A stretch of 64,000 bases of DNA from positions 19,331,700 through 19,395,699 of the forward strand of contig CM050657.1 of the NCBI GenBank assembly GCA_027574665.1. The letters are read 5' to 3'. The position numbers and the translations under genes are program-made. The notes beneath the pieces are model-generated. The model was not told the origin of the DNA. It was given only the letters and a program-made list of their open reading frames with translations, and made no database searches. Shown here in pieces: positions 36,588 through 49,916 of this stretch; position 1 is the first letter of the stretch, and each line of letters opens with the position of its first letter. The DNA is from Rhynochetos jubatus. Its lineage: Eukaryota; Chordata; Aves; Eurypygiformes; Rhynochetidae.

Positions 36588-39500
36588 TCCATTTGCACAG
36601 CTCCAAGTACCTGATCAGGATGCTCTTACTATACATACGATTACTGTTAATGGCAATACTCATCTACACAATGCAACAGTATGAAGACAGAGTATTTGAA
36701 AGACTTTTCTGAATATTAACTTTCCATTTAGCCAGGCTGGCAGAGTAAACAGTAGCATGCCATATGTCTTGGTGCTAATTGTTAATTTCCTTTCATCATT
36801 GTTTTACCCAATATGGAAATGATTTTTCCTGCAGGTTTTTGCAAGGATACGTTAATGTGTCCAATTTTGTATTTTAATAGAATTTCACAAGCCAGTAGGC
36901 CTGATACATATCAGTAATTGCTGCTAAAATGGGTGTAAATTGTCCTGATCAAATCATGAGTGTAAACAATTTTTTAATTAGACTGCTTGAAACTTGCAGT
37001 AACCAGATAATGATTATGCTAGTCATCAGAGAGAGGCAGCACGTTTAGCAATTTATCGCTCTGTTTATATTGTACCTCTCAACATTAATGCAGAGCAAAC
37101 ATAGTTGTTGAAGCTCATACATGTGATGACTCCCTAACACACAGAGACTGTACTTGGCAGTGTCTTTCTGCAAAGACTGCTGCTTAGACCAAACCATCAG
37201 ATGATATTCCACTTCTACAGCCCAGGAAACCACGCTGGATGCTGTGACAGATGGTGTCCATTTCATTTGTGTGTTCTCTGCTGTTTGTTATGCTTCTTTA
37301 AGGAGTAACTAGATCAGAGAATCTGTGCTGGAACAAAGGGAAAAGCTGCTTGTGCTATATACAACTTCAGCATGTTTGGGTGAGAAAGGTTTCCAGAGTC
37401 ACCAGGTGAAGACGACAGAATGATGGGAGAATCATTGGGAGAGCTAGAAACTTCCTAAAACCAAACCTTTCAGGAGAAAAAATGAGCCCATCCCTGTATT
37501 GCCTTTACTGTTCAAAGCATGCTTTAATTTCTCTTGGAAACCACCTCCTGACACGTGATTTTTGGTTCCGTTCACCTTGGAATATATTGGTGTAGATTTT
37601 AAAAATACTTTTCCCTTTCATACAGGCTTCCTATAACCAGTGAAATAGCTTATCATGCAGCTGAGGAAGACTGCCAGGAGTATCACTAACGTCTGGGTTA
37701 GCAGGCACTGAAACGGATGGGACAATACATCTCCCTTTGCTATTGGGAAAATCATAGTCATTAGGCATGTTCAATTTTGAGATTAATCTTTCATTTATAT
37801 TGAAGAATAACATCTTAAATGGCAAACACTTATGAGTTCAGCAAAGTGTTTTAAAATTGGTTAAAACCCACATAAATAATCTTTCATATGACATGAAGGG
37901 GAAATACTACTACTGTTTGCTCAGTGATATGGGGTCAGAACTCATTTAATTCAGTCAATAACCTTAACAAAAGCAATTAGTTCAGAATGCCAGTAAACAC
38001 CATCCCTTACAAAAGCACACTTATTAGGAATTATCAATGATCCCTCACAGATATATTTAATGAGTACGTTTAGGTTGCTCCTTAGCCAACCTTACCAATG
38101 ATTCTCCCTTAAAATATAATTATAAACAGAAAAATCACAGGATGGATCTCAACTGCAACATACACTCATCTAAAAGAAACACAAGCAACTGATAAACGAC
38201 CCCTTAATAATGTACTTGCTAGTTCTGGCTTTCAGACTGGATATTGTGAGCATTTTAAGACACTAAGAGGTATAATTAGTTGTAGGAACAACCAAAGACT
38301 AATTATCAGTATAGGAAAAAAATCAGAAGTGTTACTGTAATTAGGTTCATTTGTTTCACTTGGAGAGGAAAAATCCACAGTATTCTGAAAAGTAGAGCAA
38401 CTCGATTAACATGATTTTCTTGACATTATTAGCATTAGGAAATGAAGTCACAACTGATAGTTTATTTTAAAAAAGAAAGAAATTTTATAGTCCTCTTTAC
38501 ATAAAGGTCAACTACCCTCAACTAACGTTCCCATGTACTGTGCTTTCTAGAAACAGATTTTTCATTTCCACTTAATGCTACACATAATTGAAAGGACAAG
38601 AGATGCTAATTTGATCTTCCTAAATGTCACACATTGAAGAGCAAATGAGAGCCAAAGCAGGTACATTTCTGATGTGCACACCTTTCCAAGCCCTTGCATT
38701 AATCAGTGTCAGGAGATTTCCAAGTATTTTGTTTCACAGGTCATGCAATCAATGAAACATTTAGTCTCCAACAACTGGCCTGTTATACCTCATTAAAGCA
38801 TGGAGAAGTTAAAAACAGTTCTTAATGATCAGGACACATTCAAGAGCACTGGCTGACTACCACTGCACAAACCCAGGGCCGAATCTTTGCAAGAAGGCCA
38901 TTAAAGCTATCAGGGTCAGAATTTGAGTTACTGGCAATTTCCTTTTTTAAAAAAGAACTTGCTCATCTTTATTTGTGAAGATGCTTCATCAGCATTTTAA
39001 AAATAAATTCTATTTTAAAACTCATCAATAAGCAAACTGCATGCTCAGATTGACTGAAGAAGTGAGAAGAGTAAAACTGCACGGGGGTTTCAATATAAAG
39101 CAAATCATAGCAATTCCAGATGTCTCAGAGAAGACGGTAACAATATCTTCCAAAAGACTAAGGATATTACAAAACCAGATCTGAGCTGTCTATGTTTACA
39201 CCACAGCCTCTTCTCCTGACTCAGCTCTCTTTTCTCTAAATAGAGGAGATACCATAGAACCTTCCTACAAAACTTTCAAACCATAACAGACTCCAAAACA
39301 CCTTTCTAGATAATTTATTCTGTGTCATTTTTCACTAGAGATTACTGCTTTTAATTATTCCATTTGATGTCCGTGCTTTACTTGCATTGGCTTCCTACAG
39401 CGCTGCACAATTCAAGAGGCCAGGGATGCTCAAAGAACTGCATTCTGATATTTTTCACAAGGATACACATGCCTGAGTACCCCTCAGCCACAATGGGGTT

Positions 39501-41467
39501 TATTTTAAGGGAATGATCCAAGAGAAGACTCCTACCTCTCTAACTAACTGCTGTTTCTACCAATTTATGTGTGGGCTGTCATTCTCTCTTCATTAGGAAT
39601 GATAGCTCTCCCGAATGCACAGAACTTTGCCGCCGTACCCTTTCAGAACATCTCTCGTGATTGATGCACTCAATGGGGAGCAAAAAGGGACTGCCAGAGA
39701 GGGAACAAATAAATAGATCTTACTGCCAAGACCTGCCAGGTCCAACTGTTGTCAAACACCGCACCCAGCAGGGACAACAGTGCACCCATTCTGTTCTCTG
39801 CTGTGCCCACGCCGGCGTGCACTTCATCAGCCGAAGGGCTCAGGGCTCTGGCTCATTTCGGGTGTCACCGGGACTAATTGCTACAAACCTGACCAGCAAA
39901 GGAAGCGATTTCGTGCAAGGGCTCGATTCAAGCAGGAGACAATCAGTGCAATGGAGGGGAGTAGTTTCTCTGCATCTTGGGGAGCTCACGTGGACTATAA
40001 CCCAAATTTAAAGCTAGAAGACCTAGCAGAGCAACAAGTTCAAATTCCTCCTAATTAACAGCTCTTACGAGACCATTTGCAGGGGAAGTAGTTTGTGCAA
40101 AAGCAAAGGGGAAAAAGCTTTCCTTCTCTGCTGCCAGGTAACATACCGTATTTTATTCTTACCAGGAAAGTTATTATTTCCTCCAACATAAAACCAGGTT
40201 TAAACCAGTTTACAGTTCTTCACCATCCTACCTGCAGTGCTACAAGAAAGCAAACAAAAGCAGCCTGCTGGATGTTTCTTTGGAGCTGACTTGATCACAC
40301 GCTGCTGCAGGTGACGGGCTCCTGCCAAGCACCATTGCACCCTGAAGGAACTGCTGTTCCCAGTCAGACTTTCAAATGGGCATTTATATTCATTGGACAC
40401 CTCTCTGTTAATACTGGGGACCATGTACCCTCTCTGCATCAGTACAGTTGAGACCATGGGAGGTATTTAGACATTATTCATGGTGGTTTTATTACTTACA
40501 ATTAGAGTTTTTGGGCCAGATCTTCAGCTGGCATAAACTCAGCACAGCTCTATTTAAATGAAAGGAATTATGCTAATTTACACCAAATTATGATCTGTGC
40601 TGAGAGTCTCTAAGGATTATCTACTTGATACACCAGTTATTTTACCTAATTAAACTAGCTGAGAGTGTGTCTTAGAAAATTATGAGCCATCTATGATATT
40701 TATTCATTGAAGAGCTCAGACTGTTAGGCAACATCCACACATTGTCTTTCAATTTTTTTATTTTTTTTTAAATATATCTCGTCACAGCTTTGGAGCTACT
40801 TTATCAATCTTCCCATTCTAACTTTGTATGGGAAAACCTTCTTGCTGAGCACTGCTTAGCGTCAATTTTTGGGTCTCGTGCACACCAAAAGCTCTCATAT
40901 CTTTGAAGATTTTACAGAAGTGCAACATGATGGATGAGCTCTTCTGCATATTAATGTCGTAATTATTGTGTAGCTACTGAGCTGATGCCAAGCTCCTATT
41001 TTTTAACGCACCAAAAGATTACAGTTGCAAAATTTCTGACCATCGTGCTGTCCGAAAAACACTTGTTCTGTTCAATTTTGCCTTTCCTAGAACACCGATT
41101 TTGTAACCGGTTGTTTTATTAATACACACAGCACATTGGGTGCAATACCTTTGTTTTGTATATTCCAAAGGGTAAAGCATCCTTTGGAACTTGTATTAAC
41201 TTTTATTGGCAGAGGGGCCAGGTTTTGTTAAAGTTTCAACAGTACAGCACTGATTTCCACTGGTCCATAATAACTTTAATAGCTTTGCTACCTAATTTGC
41301 ATGGTTAGACCACAGGCACAGAATCCCTATTAAAACAGTGTTTTGTTGATAAGTGTAGGTACGAATTCATCAGGAAAACCACCTTTTTCTTACCACAATT
41401 CACAATTGAATTACCATGAACCAATATTTGTTGTCATTAACACAAGGAAAAGGTTCATATCTCTCAC

Positions 41468-41680
41468 CTTTTGTTTCTGTCTTCTATCTGCAAGATATAG
41501 ACCATGTCATCAGTAGCGTGAAGCTTGGAACTGCTGTCTCCCCATTTCAGCTTCAGGCTCTGAGGACCTGCTGCAGCACACTCCAACCGAGGAGGTAAGG
41601 GTGGTAACGGCCTGGTTTTTGCTTTAATAAAGTGGCTAAATGGTCCAGCTCCAATTTCATTGACAGCCTGGATCCTGATC
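41468..41680 (-). CDS. FNDC3B: FNDC3B coding exon: end of seventh and first half of eighth FN3 domain
   Basis: This 213-base exon begins with the last base of a split Arg codon and ends with two bases of the next (phases 2 and 2). Its 70 whole codons read IRIQAVNEIGAGPFS (G-strand region of the seventh FN3 domain), KAKTRPLPPLPPRLEC (Pro-rich linker), then SLKLKWGDSSSK and MVYILQIEDRNK (B to C' strands of the eighth). Mammalian FNDC3B has the same Pro-rich RPLPPLPPRLE linker (recalled). The acceptor is TTTGTTTTAG and the donor AAAAG/GTGAGA. Confidence 0.96.
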
Positions 41681-42629
41681 CTAAAACAAATAAAAAGGTA
41701 AATGTTAAATAAAGTGCTTTCACGGGGTTCTTGGTATAAAAAACCTCAAGAAACAAAACAGCCCTCTGGAGCTGACGGCTCCATCACTAACAGTGCCTGC
41801 TACCAGTGCTCTGCTTTGGCACAGCAAAAGGCTCTGTAAACATAAGTATAATCATCCTGTTTATACTGCAAAGAGCTTCAGTGAAGATACCAAGAAATGT
41901 CGTACGGCAGAGGGGGAAGACTTGGGTAAGCTATCTTAGAACCTGATGGCAATCCTTTAACCACAGGGACAATGGACAGCAGCACAGACACAGGAGCAAC
42001 CCGGAAAACATGAAGTGGGTAACTATGAATGAATAAAATGCACAAGCGTGTTGTGGTTGTCTAACAAAGGTCATGGACTAATTCAGGTGAAATCATTAAG
42101 AGAAAGCATTGGTGTCACTGCCATGACACCCATCTCCATGTTGGTAAACAACACCGAAGACCAAAGAACAGTATCATTTCAGTGTTTGCAGCATCTCACA
42201 AAACACACTATTTAAGTACATGAAATTCTACTGGGAAGAGCTAACCGAGAACGTCAAATCCACAAACCTTCTACACGTCTTACACAAACTGTGGAAATAT
42301 TAACCAATGGATCTATTAGAGGAAACAAAACTTGGACTCAAGTCGCTCCCACCATACAAAAGCTCTTGAGCCATTTGAAGTGCATTAGGACATTTAGTAG
42401 AAAAGCAGGCCACCTGCCGAGCCACAGAGGTTTTATTTTGGAAATATTCTTATCACTGAGTCTTCTAAATTCTATTTCTTTCTTCAAATAATCACTCCTG
42501 GCTTCTGCTTTTCCACTTTCCCTTACCTGTTTGCACCTTAGTTTAATAATTTGCACAATGAGAATCTGCTTATAGGAATGAGTCAAGAGCAGTAGTCTTT
42601 TACTATAGCAGAATGGAAACAGAATGGAA

Positions 42630-42840
42630 AATTTCTTCCTGGAAAGGGCTTTAGGGCATTGGAACGGGCTGCCCATGGAGGTGGTGGAGTCACCATCCCT
42701 CAGGGTACCTAAGAGATGTGTGGACAAGGTGCTCAGGGACACGGTTTAGTGGTGGGCTTGGCAGTGCTGGGTCAATGGTTGGACTTGGTGATCTTAACGG
42801 TCTTTTCCAACATAAATGATACCGTGATTCTACAATTCTA
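42630..42840 (+). mobile_element. CR1 3' fragment (about 210 bp)
   Basis: + strand copy of the subfamily with GTGCTCAGGGACACGG, TTTAGTGGTGGGCTTGGCAG and a GTGATCTTAACGGTC core, ending in a decayed GATACCGTGATTCTAC tail. It is antisense to FNDC3B. The 5' boundary is approximate. Confidence 0.92.
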
Positions 42841-43293
42841 ACGTCAACAACTAACAAAAATGTGAAATATGCATTTCAGAAGAACTTTGAGGACTGTGTA
42901 AATAGAAATATGGGTACAGATGAGCCTGAAAGGTTCCAGAAGTTTGTTAAAGTGAAAGTAAGAGAAAACAGGATGGGCAAACTAATTAGTTTTTTTTAGA
43001 CAGTTCAGCCTAGTTTAGATAGCTGGACAGATGCCATTTACTTTGGAAATCCTGTGCACAGCAGCCTAGTATTTTCTCATGAGAAAAGACTTTCTACAAG
43101 AAGTGTTGCTGCTTCTCAAAGCTATCAGCCACCAAGAAGCCAAAAGTCCCTGGGGAAGGAGGTAGGGGAAGAAGGGAGAAGAGCAGAACCTGGGATACCC
43201 TTACAACTGAGAAAGCAGAAGGTAAATAGAACTGTCTTTGGTTGACATAGCTACTAATTTTGATTGAAGTATGTGAAGTGATGTAAGTTCATA

Positions 43294-43316
43294 TGATTTT
43301 TCATAATGAAAAATCA
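43294..43316. repeat. 11-bp inverted repeat around one base
   Basis: TGATTTTTCAT (43294-43304), a central A, and ATGAAAAATCA (43306-43316) are exact reverse complements. It lies in an FNDC3B intron. Confidence 0.9.
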
Positions 43317-46300
43317 CTTTGCTTTGAAGAGCAAGTTTTCAGCTCTACCATTAGAAAAAGATTAGGTAGAGTTAAAGGAATAGAGAAAAACCCTTCAGAG
43401 AACAATACTACCCATTAAAAAAACACCAAACACCAAACCATACTTTCTGCAATTTCAAGAAGAAAAAGGGTTAAATGATTAATAAACATATTGCAAAATA
43501 ATAGAGCCTTATCTACAGATTAGGCAACTAAAGCAATTGCCCACTGTAAGAATCCACTGTGTTGACAGAGTCATGTGTAAATGTGTGGCGAAAGATTTGC
43601 TTATTGACCTAGGCATTAACAAGGGTAAAGTATTGCTTGGAATGGAGCTGCATTTTCCTTTTAACCTTTCTTTGGGTCTCAGGAAATACATCCTGACCAC
43701 CGTACAACACTATACAATGGTGATTTCATCCTCCTCTTCCCAAAGAGTGGATGGTATGTAGAAAGATCTAGTGTGAGCCTCTTCAACTGCTGCATGCAAG
43801 GATTTGATACGGAAAGAACGAAAGGTTTTTCAAATACCTTAAGAAGTGTAATAAATATATGTATTAATCTCATTTCATATTATGTTATCGGTTTGCTTCA
43901 GACTCAAGAGTCATTACATGAAGTATTAATGGTCTTTACAGTTAAAAAAACCCCAAAACCTGCCTGAATTTTCACTGGATTCTGGCAAGTTATCCATTCA
44001 CATATGCACATAAACAGTAACAGCTACATTACAAAATGCTACTACTTCTCTGTAGATTGATTACAGCAACAAGCTCTAGAGTACATAGCTTTTTTAGTTA
44101 TATTTTGTATTATCCAAAGTCTCAGTAACAGCAAAGCCTCTCCTGTCCTCAGTTATCATCGTAACTTTAACTTATTTCCAAACAGCAGCTACCACACGTA
44201 AAACCAAGCAGCGATTGAAACAAATCCCCGTCAAATGTAACATCACATTTCTTAAGCAGAAGCTGATAGCTGTGCTTTTTAGATATGTGCATGAACATAT
44301 GTCTGCATTTACCTGTCTTCCCTTGGCAAGGTATTTGCACATGGTAAAATGTGTCTCTTCCTCTTCCCTCATTTGCTGTTACTTTCATCTGCTGTGTGGT
44401 GTTCCTGCTCCCACCTCCTGACACACAAAAATGCACACACTCTCTCCCCAACCTGACTTCTGAAAATTCTTAAGCCTTAAAATAGAGACAGGCATCCTTC
44501 CAGATGAATGATGATACTGGGAAAGCAAGAATTGATTTATTTGACTCTAACATGGCTGGATGTGGCTACCCTTTTTTTGTTGATTACGCCACCATTAAAC
44601 CCCGCTGCCAGTCGCCACTGTAATTCCCAGGTCCTGAGCTTGGTCAGACACGCACAAGTAGTTCTGGTTTTCTGTACATGCGGCAGTGTAAACCAGACCC
44701 AGCTCTCACCTCCCTCTGAACCACAGCACCGTCTCCTCAGTGGATATCAGGCCTTGGAAACGTGCACGGGGAAGGGGAGAAGGGAACTAAAAGGAAACAG
44801 AGGACCTTGTGGAGGAGGAGGGATAGCACATGGTCGTGGGACAACACCTTGTACTGAAGCATCTTTGCTGCAGCTCAGGTGCCTTCTCACAGCCCTGGCC
44901 CAGCCTGTGACACTGAGCCCCTCCAGCGGGGTGGGACAGCCACAGTGGGTAAGGTAACTTCCACAGTTCAGTGGAAAACAATTCCTGTTTACAGAACTGA
45001 CACCGGGAAAAATCAATTATTTTTGTGTAAAAGTACTATACAGACTTGTAGAAATATTTGATATAAAACCACTTCCTGAATTACCTTCAACTTTTCCAGC
45101 AACTGTTTCTAAGGCAAAAATACCCCAAACACTGTCTTGGAAAGGTGGTTTTAAAACCTGGCAATCACCATTGGAAATGAAGAAGGTTTTTTGAAAATGT
45201 GGAGACTGTATTTAGGGATAGCACCTAATTCTGCAGACCCTGGACCAATAGTATTTGTATTCATTCTCACATTTTCCCATTGCATCTTTTAAACATTTAG
45301 GAAAAAACAAGTCAGACGAGGCAAATTTAGAAACCATTAAAAGATCTTGAACAGACCATTCTATCTTACAAGATTCTTGACCCAGGAAAATAAACACACT
45401 AAACAGGATGCTATTTTCAGTTTGGTCACAAAATCTTTTGTACAGTATTCCAACAAACTGAGAAATCACTTTTGAATTAATCTTAAGAGTCTGACATGAG
45501 AAGAGTTTGACTCAGGAGTTCCCATAAGTGGAATGCCACCAGCTGCAATACACGCGCCTGTGGAAACCCGTGGAAGTTAAAATGCCAGGGACTTCAAAAG
45601 GGAGCAGAAGCACCATGCTCCACACCATCAGCAGCAGCCTGAACGTGATGGATAGCAAACACATACAGCCCCCAGGACAAGCCAGCCCCACAGATCGCCA
45701 GCCTGATGGAGCTGCAACAAGACTTAGTTTTACACTCTGAGGCATACCTTTAGGTTTATAGCCCAGCTAAGCATTGCTAAGCTGAGCATCCACGTGCACT
45801 CTTCGCTCTTCATCTTGGAAGACCTTTTCCTCAATACAGATTAGAAATTGGAAATGTCTAGAATCTTTATTCCTAAACCAACTTAAGTGTTGCTATTAAA
45901 ATTTAGTAAGGCTACTATGTACTTCTGTAAACCATGTAACTTCAGGAGACAATAAGCATTCTTGGAAGTTGGAAATTCTTTTGCAGTGAAGTATCTCAAC
46001 GGCACAGCACAATTAACTATGGAAAGCGTTGAGTGAAGCTTTGGAACAGAGTGTAACAGAAAACTGGTATTTCTGTAACTACTGAATACTTACTGTAGAA
46101 TATTTATTAGCTCACTTCTAGCTGCATCAGTTTACAGAAAACCAGTCTGGGTATTATTAGCCTATAAGCAGAGCTTCATGGCTATGTCAATAACACGCCA
46201 AGACTGCGCAACTCAGACATATTTCTGCAGCTGCTCACCAGCAACGGTGTTTACATAGTGCTTCTGCGAGGCATCTGCTTTTTGCAACAGGAGTGCTGGT

Positions 46301-49236
46301 CTATGGCTGACACTGGAGAAGTCCCCTAGGAAGCAGCCCCACGCTAGCCATTCACAGTACACAGAGGCGCACCCGAGTTCCTCCTGCCCTGAATGTATTT
46401 TGGGATGCAAATCCTTCTTGTGGCATGCTGGTAGGATTTGCTACTAAGACACAGAAACCATCCTACTTGTCAGCTTCCAGCCCACCTCTGCAAAGAGCCT
46501 GGAGGTGGCTCAGTGCATACTTGAGTTGCTCATGTATGGTCATTTCCACACAGAAGCTGGAAGCAGCAGAGCAAAGTCAGACCTAAGCTAACAAGTTCAA
46601 CGGGGTGGACACACATAGACATGCTGTTAGAATCACACTGCTATGCAAAACAATGCTCCTTTCCAATTCTGGACATGGTGGACTCACAAAAACCATGATT
46701 TGCTTTCAATTTCAGGTTCCCACAAACAAAAACAGTGACAGTGAAATTCCAATGCAACTAAAAAGACATAAACCCTTTGCTGATTTACCATAAATTTCGC
46801 TGAAACTTTGGCAAAAGAGTTCAGAGTCTCAAACCCCGTACTGTTTGGCTTGTTTAGTCTAGGAAAAACAAGGCCTGGAAGAAAACATGTTCATTGCTTT
46901 TAAACCCAGCAGGGAATAAACACTTGAGAGAGATGAGCTAGTTGAGTTAAACAAAGTTGACATGAAAAGAAAAGCCACTGGTGAAGAAATTTAGAGAATG
47001 AGGTCAATGATGTTCTGAAACACGCTTCTGATTAAAAAAGGGAGGGCAAAAAACCCACCACCTTTTAGCATACAGCTTGATAAACGCGTTTCTTATGGGT
47101 ACATTTATCAGGGCACAGACGCTCCCTGATGAGAGACAGGTGTCAAGATAGGCTTGAAGAAGAAATATCAATGAAAGACTTAATCAATAGCAAAACCACT
47201 TTGACACGTCTATTTTTGTTAGCAGAAAAATACTTCAAACTGTAGATAAGGTGTTTTTACAACTTAACTGCAGCCACTTGTTTTCCCTGACAGGCATGAT
47301 ATGCAAGATTTGGAGCTTGCTTTCATGTGTTATTACTTCTGATTAGTCATCCACTGGTTTGTGTTCTTCACAACAATTTGTTTTGGTAAGGAACTTACAA
47401 CAATATTTAGAATAATTGCAAGTTGATGCTTGTGCTTTAGCCTTTTCATTTGGATCAGAGACAAGCAGCCTCCCTGACTAAAAATAGGTGATTTAATACA
47501 GCGCTTCTTATAAAGTAACGAAATAAGAATGCAAAAGAAAATCCAGTATGATCTCAGTGTAACAACACTTTCCATGGCAGCAGAGCAAGAGCTTCATGTA
47601 CAACACTAGCACGATTATGAAGGAGAGTAATGTTATGCCCCGTTCTTTCATTCCGTATCTCCATTTCCAGGCTTTGAAGACAAGGACATTTCCCTAATGG
47701 AAGCCATAGGCAATCAAGAACCAGCTAAAAAAGAGACTGAAGAAGTAAGACTTCAGTGAAGAATTTTGAAGGTTCATTCTGGCTGTCTTGACCATGTTGC
47801 TCGAAGCTCTCATTCTGCGTGAGCTGTTCTGACTCCTGATTGAACATATGAGGAAAAACTAGGGACTACAAGACTGCCCAAAGATGGTGGCAGCAGCTGG
47901 GTAGCCAGTCAATAGACAAACTCTTCAACTTCTTATTAATTAGACGTTTGGTTTGTCTTCAATCAGTTGGGTTCCCTAGTCAGATTTAGAGTAAGATCAC
48001 ATAAGCATCAGTACTGACAGAAGGCAGAGAGAGAGAAACGTGGGAGAACATGGAGATCGAAGGAGGTCAGAAGCATGACAACAGCCACATCAACTGGCTC
48101 AAACCCTTGTGCAGCTTTACTCACGTGTAGTATTTTCAGAAATACCTTAAACCAGCTTAGTTTCTCTGGTTTCCTTTCTCTCTACCCATTAACAAGGTAA
48201 AAAATATGGTTAGTTTTCACCAAGACCAGTTTTCCCAGTCTGCAATGGTGCAATAGCATTTGCTGACACAAAAGGGGACAACACAAGGAGGGAAGAGGAG
48301 GCTTCCTTTGACAGCAATGCTAGCTTAAATTGACCACAAAATGAGGATCTTAAATAAACACAGTAGAAGACAAGAAAAAGCTTATAGTTCCTTACTGCCT
48401 TTGCCAAAAAGGATTATGGCGTTACAAGCCACTGAAGAACTGGAGACTGCGATAACGTAGTCACATTTCCTGGATTTATACGAGTGATCTGCAACGGAGG
48501 GGTTCTGAATCACCAAATGCCTATTTGGCCTCCTTTTATTCAGACTGCCAGAGGGATATGTGTATTTTTAATAAATGTACATCTTTATTTTTCATTACAT
48601 GGTTTTAAAACCTAGATAATACAGGCAAACATCAGGAACCCCAGTACTAGGCACTGCTAGCAATATATGATCCTCACTTTAAATGACTCCTAGTATACAT
48701 ATTTATATACTTGCTACAAGAAGTTCTCTTTTTTGGGTACATGATACAATTTGAGAAATTAACTTTTCACTTAAACTCTACAAGACCTGTGGGATTGTGA
48801 CCTTGTATACAAAGAAAATGAGAAACATATTACAGGTGGTCTGTGCCATGTCTATTTTTACAACTGTGCAATCAGATTTCAGTTTTCATTAGAACAGTAC
48901 TTAAAATAGAATTTCTTTTGTCACATCTTCTGCTGTATTGCTGTTCACTGCCTGCATGAAACCATTTTTTTAAATTAGTAATTAGGGAAAAAACATAAGC
49001 TTGAACGTTAAGAGTAACAGAATTTTGGCAATATCACTTGGAAATTTATACTCTGCAGCCATATAAAGAAATTGTTTCTAAATTCAGATTATCTTTTAAT
49101 TAATCTCCATATGCTGGAAACAAAAAATAGCTGCAGCTATACAAATACAAGTTCATTGCATGAAAACTGCAATCCCCTCATAGGGATCAATACCGTTAAT
49201 AATATAAATCCCTGGAATAGTACTGCTAAGCATCTG

Positions 49237-49251
49237 AAAAAAAAAAAAAAA
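49237..49251. repeat. A15 homopolymer
   Basis: Fifteen consecutive A in an FNDC3B intron, with no retroposed gene recognised before it. Confidence 0.8.
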
Positions 49252-49635
49252 CCAAAGAGATGTCGCGTTGTAATTTTAGTTCTTTTCTATTTTTAAAGTT
49301 TATTTACCTACCAGTGCAACTTTACCTTAGCAGAGCAACTTAAAGAGAAGGGGAGGTCAGAGGTAGTGCAAGCAAAGGAGGAAAAAGTGGGGGAGAAAGT
49401 GGTATCTGAACATGAACTATTGCAATTTATTCCTTAAAGAAATTATTGCAGATTTTTACACTCCATAGGTTGAGTGTTTGGGGTTCCCTTTTCTTTTGCT
49501 TTGGTTTTGTCTCGGTTTGATGTGGTTTGTTTTTTTTTTTTACTCCCTCCACACGACATAAACACTTCCTATGCAAAATGAAGATGTGTGATCTCATGCT
49601 GAGCGTTCTGTACCACATCAAAAAAATTTACTCAC

Positions 49636-49916
49636 CGGTATGAGGTTTCTGGAAGCAAATCATCAATAACGTAAGTTGTAACTTTTCCTACTGGAATGCT
49701 GATGTCACCCAGGTCAATGTTGTATGACGTAATCTCGGCTCCGTTATTGCATGGTTCTTCCCAGTTCAGTACAAGGCACACAGAGGGTGAGAGCTGACAG
49801 GCATCCACGTGCTCATCCTCCAGCACGGAGAGGGTAGAGACTGCATCAGGCACAGATGAGGGGATTCTGCAGGTTATCAGGTCACTGTAGGGTCCAGCTC
49901 CTGCCTGGTTAATAGC
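49636..49916 (-). CDS. FNDC3B: FNDC3B coding exon: end of sixth and most of seventh FN3 domain
   Basis: The largest internal exon seen here (281 bases). It starts in phase 0 with AINQAGAGPYSDL, the G-strand loop of the sixth FN3 domain, then carries the acidic linker TLSVLEDEHVDACQ. The next FN3 domain follows with the conserved Trp of LVLNWEEPCNNGAEITSY and ends at LLPETSYR, two bases into the Arg codon. The acceptor is GACACGCAG, with T-rich sequence about 10 bases further upstream. The donor CCG/GTGAGT is strong. Confidence 0.96.

Larger units (their letters stand above)
29725..41467 (-). other. FNDC3B: FNDC3B intron (11.7 kb, largest complete intron in window)
   Basis: A phase 2 intron with donor GTGAGA at 41467 downward. 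It contains a short - strand CR1 tail (35205-35285), a perfect 20-bp palindrome (35310-35329) and a 0.9-kb + strand CR1 copy with a decayed reverse-transcriptase end (35692-36587). No further exon was recognised. Open frames at 30246-30590 and 39661-40058 are unsupported. Confidence 0.85.
41681..49635 (-). other. FNDC3B: FNDC3B intron (8.0 kb)
   Basis: A phase 2 intron with donor GTGAGT. It contains a + strand CR1 fragment (42630-42840), a 23-base near-perfect palindrome (43294-43316) and an A15 run at 49237-49251. The open frame of 149 codons at 44508-44957 on the + strand has no recognisable domain. Confidence 0.8.

Noticed and set aside
44508..44957. 149-codon open frame on the + strand
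   Set aside because: It lies inside an FNDC3B intron, has no recognisable domain or splice-linked partner, and overlaps other open frames on the opposite strand in a GC-rich patch.
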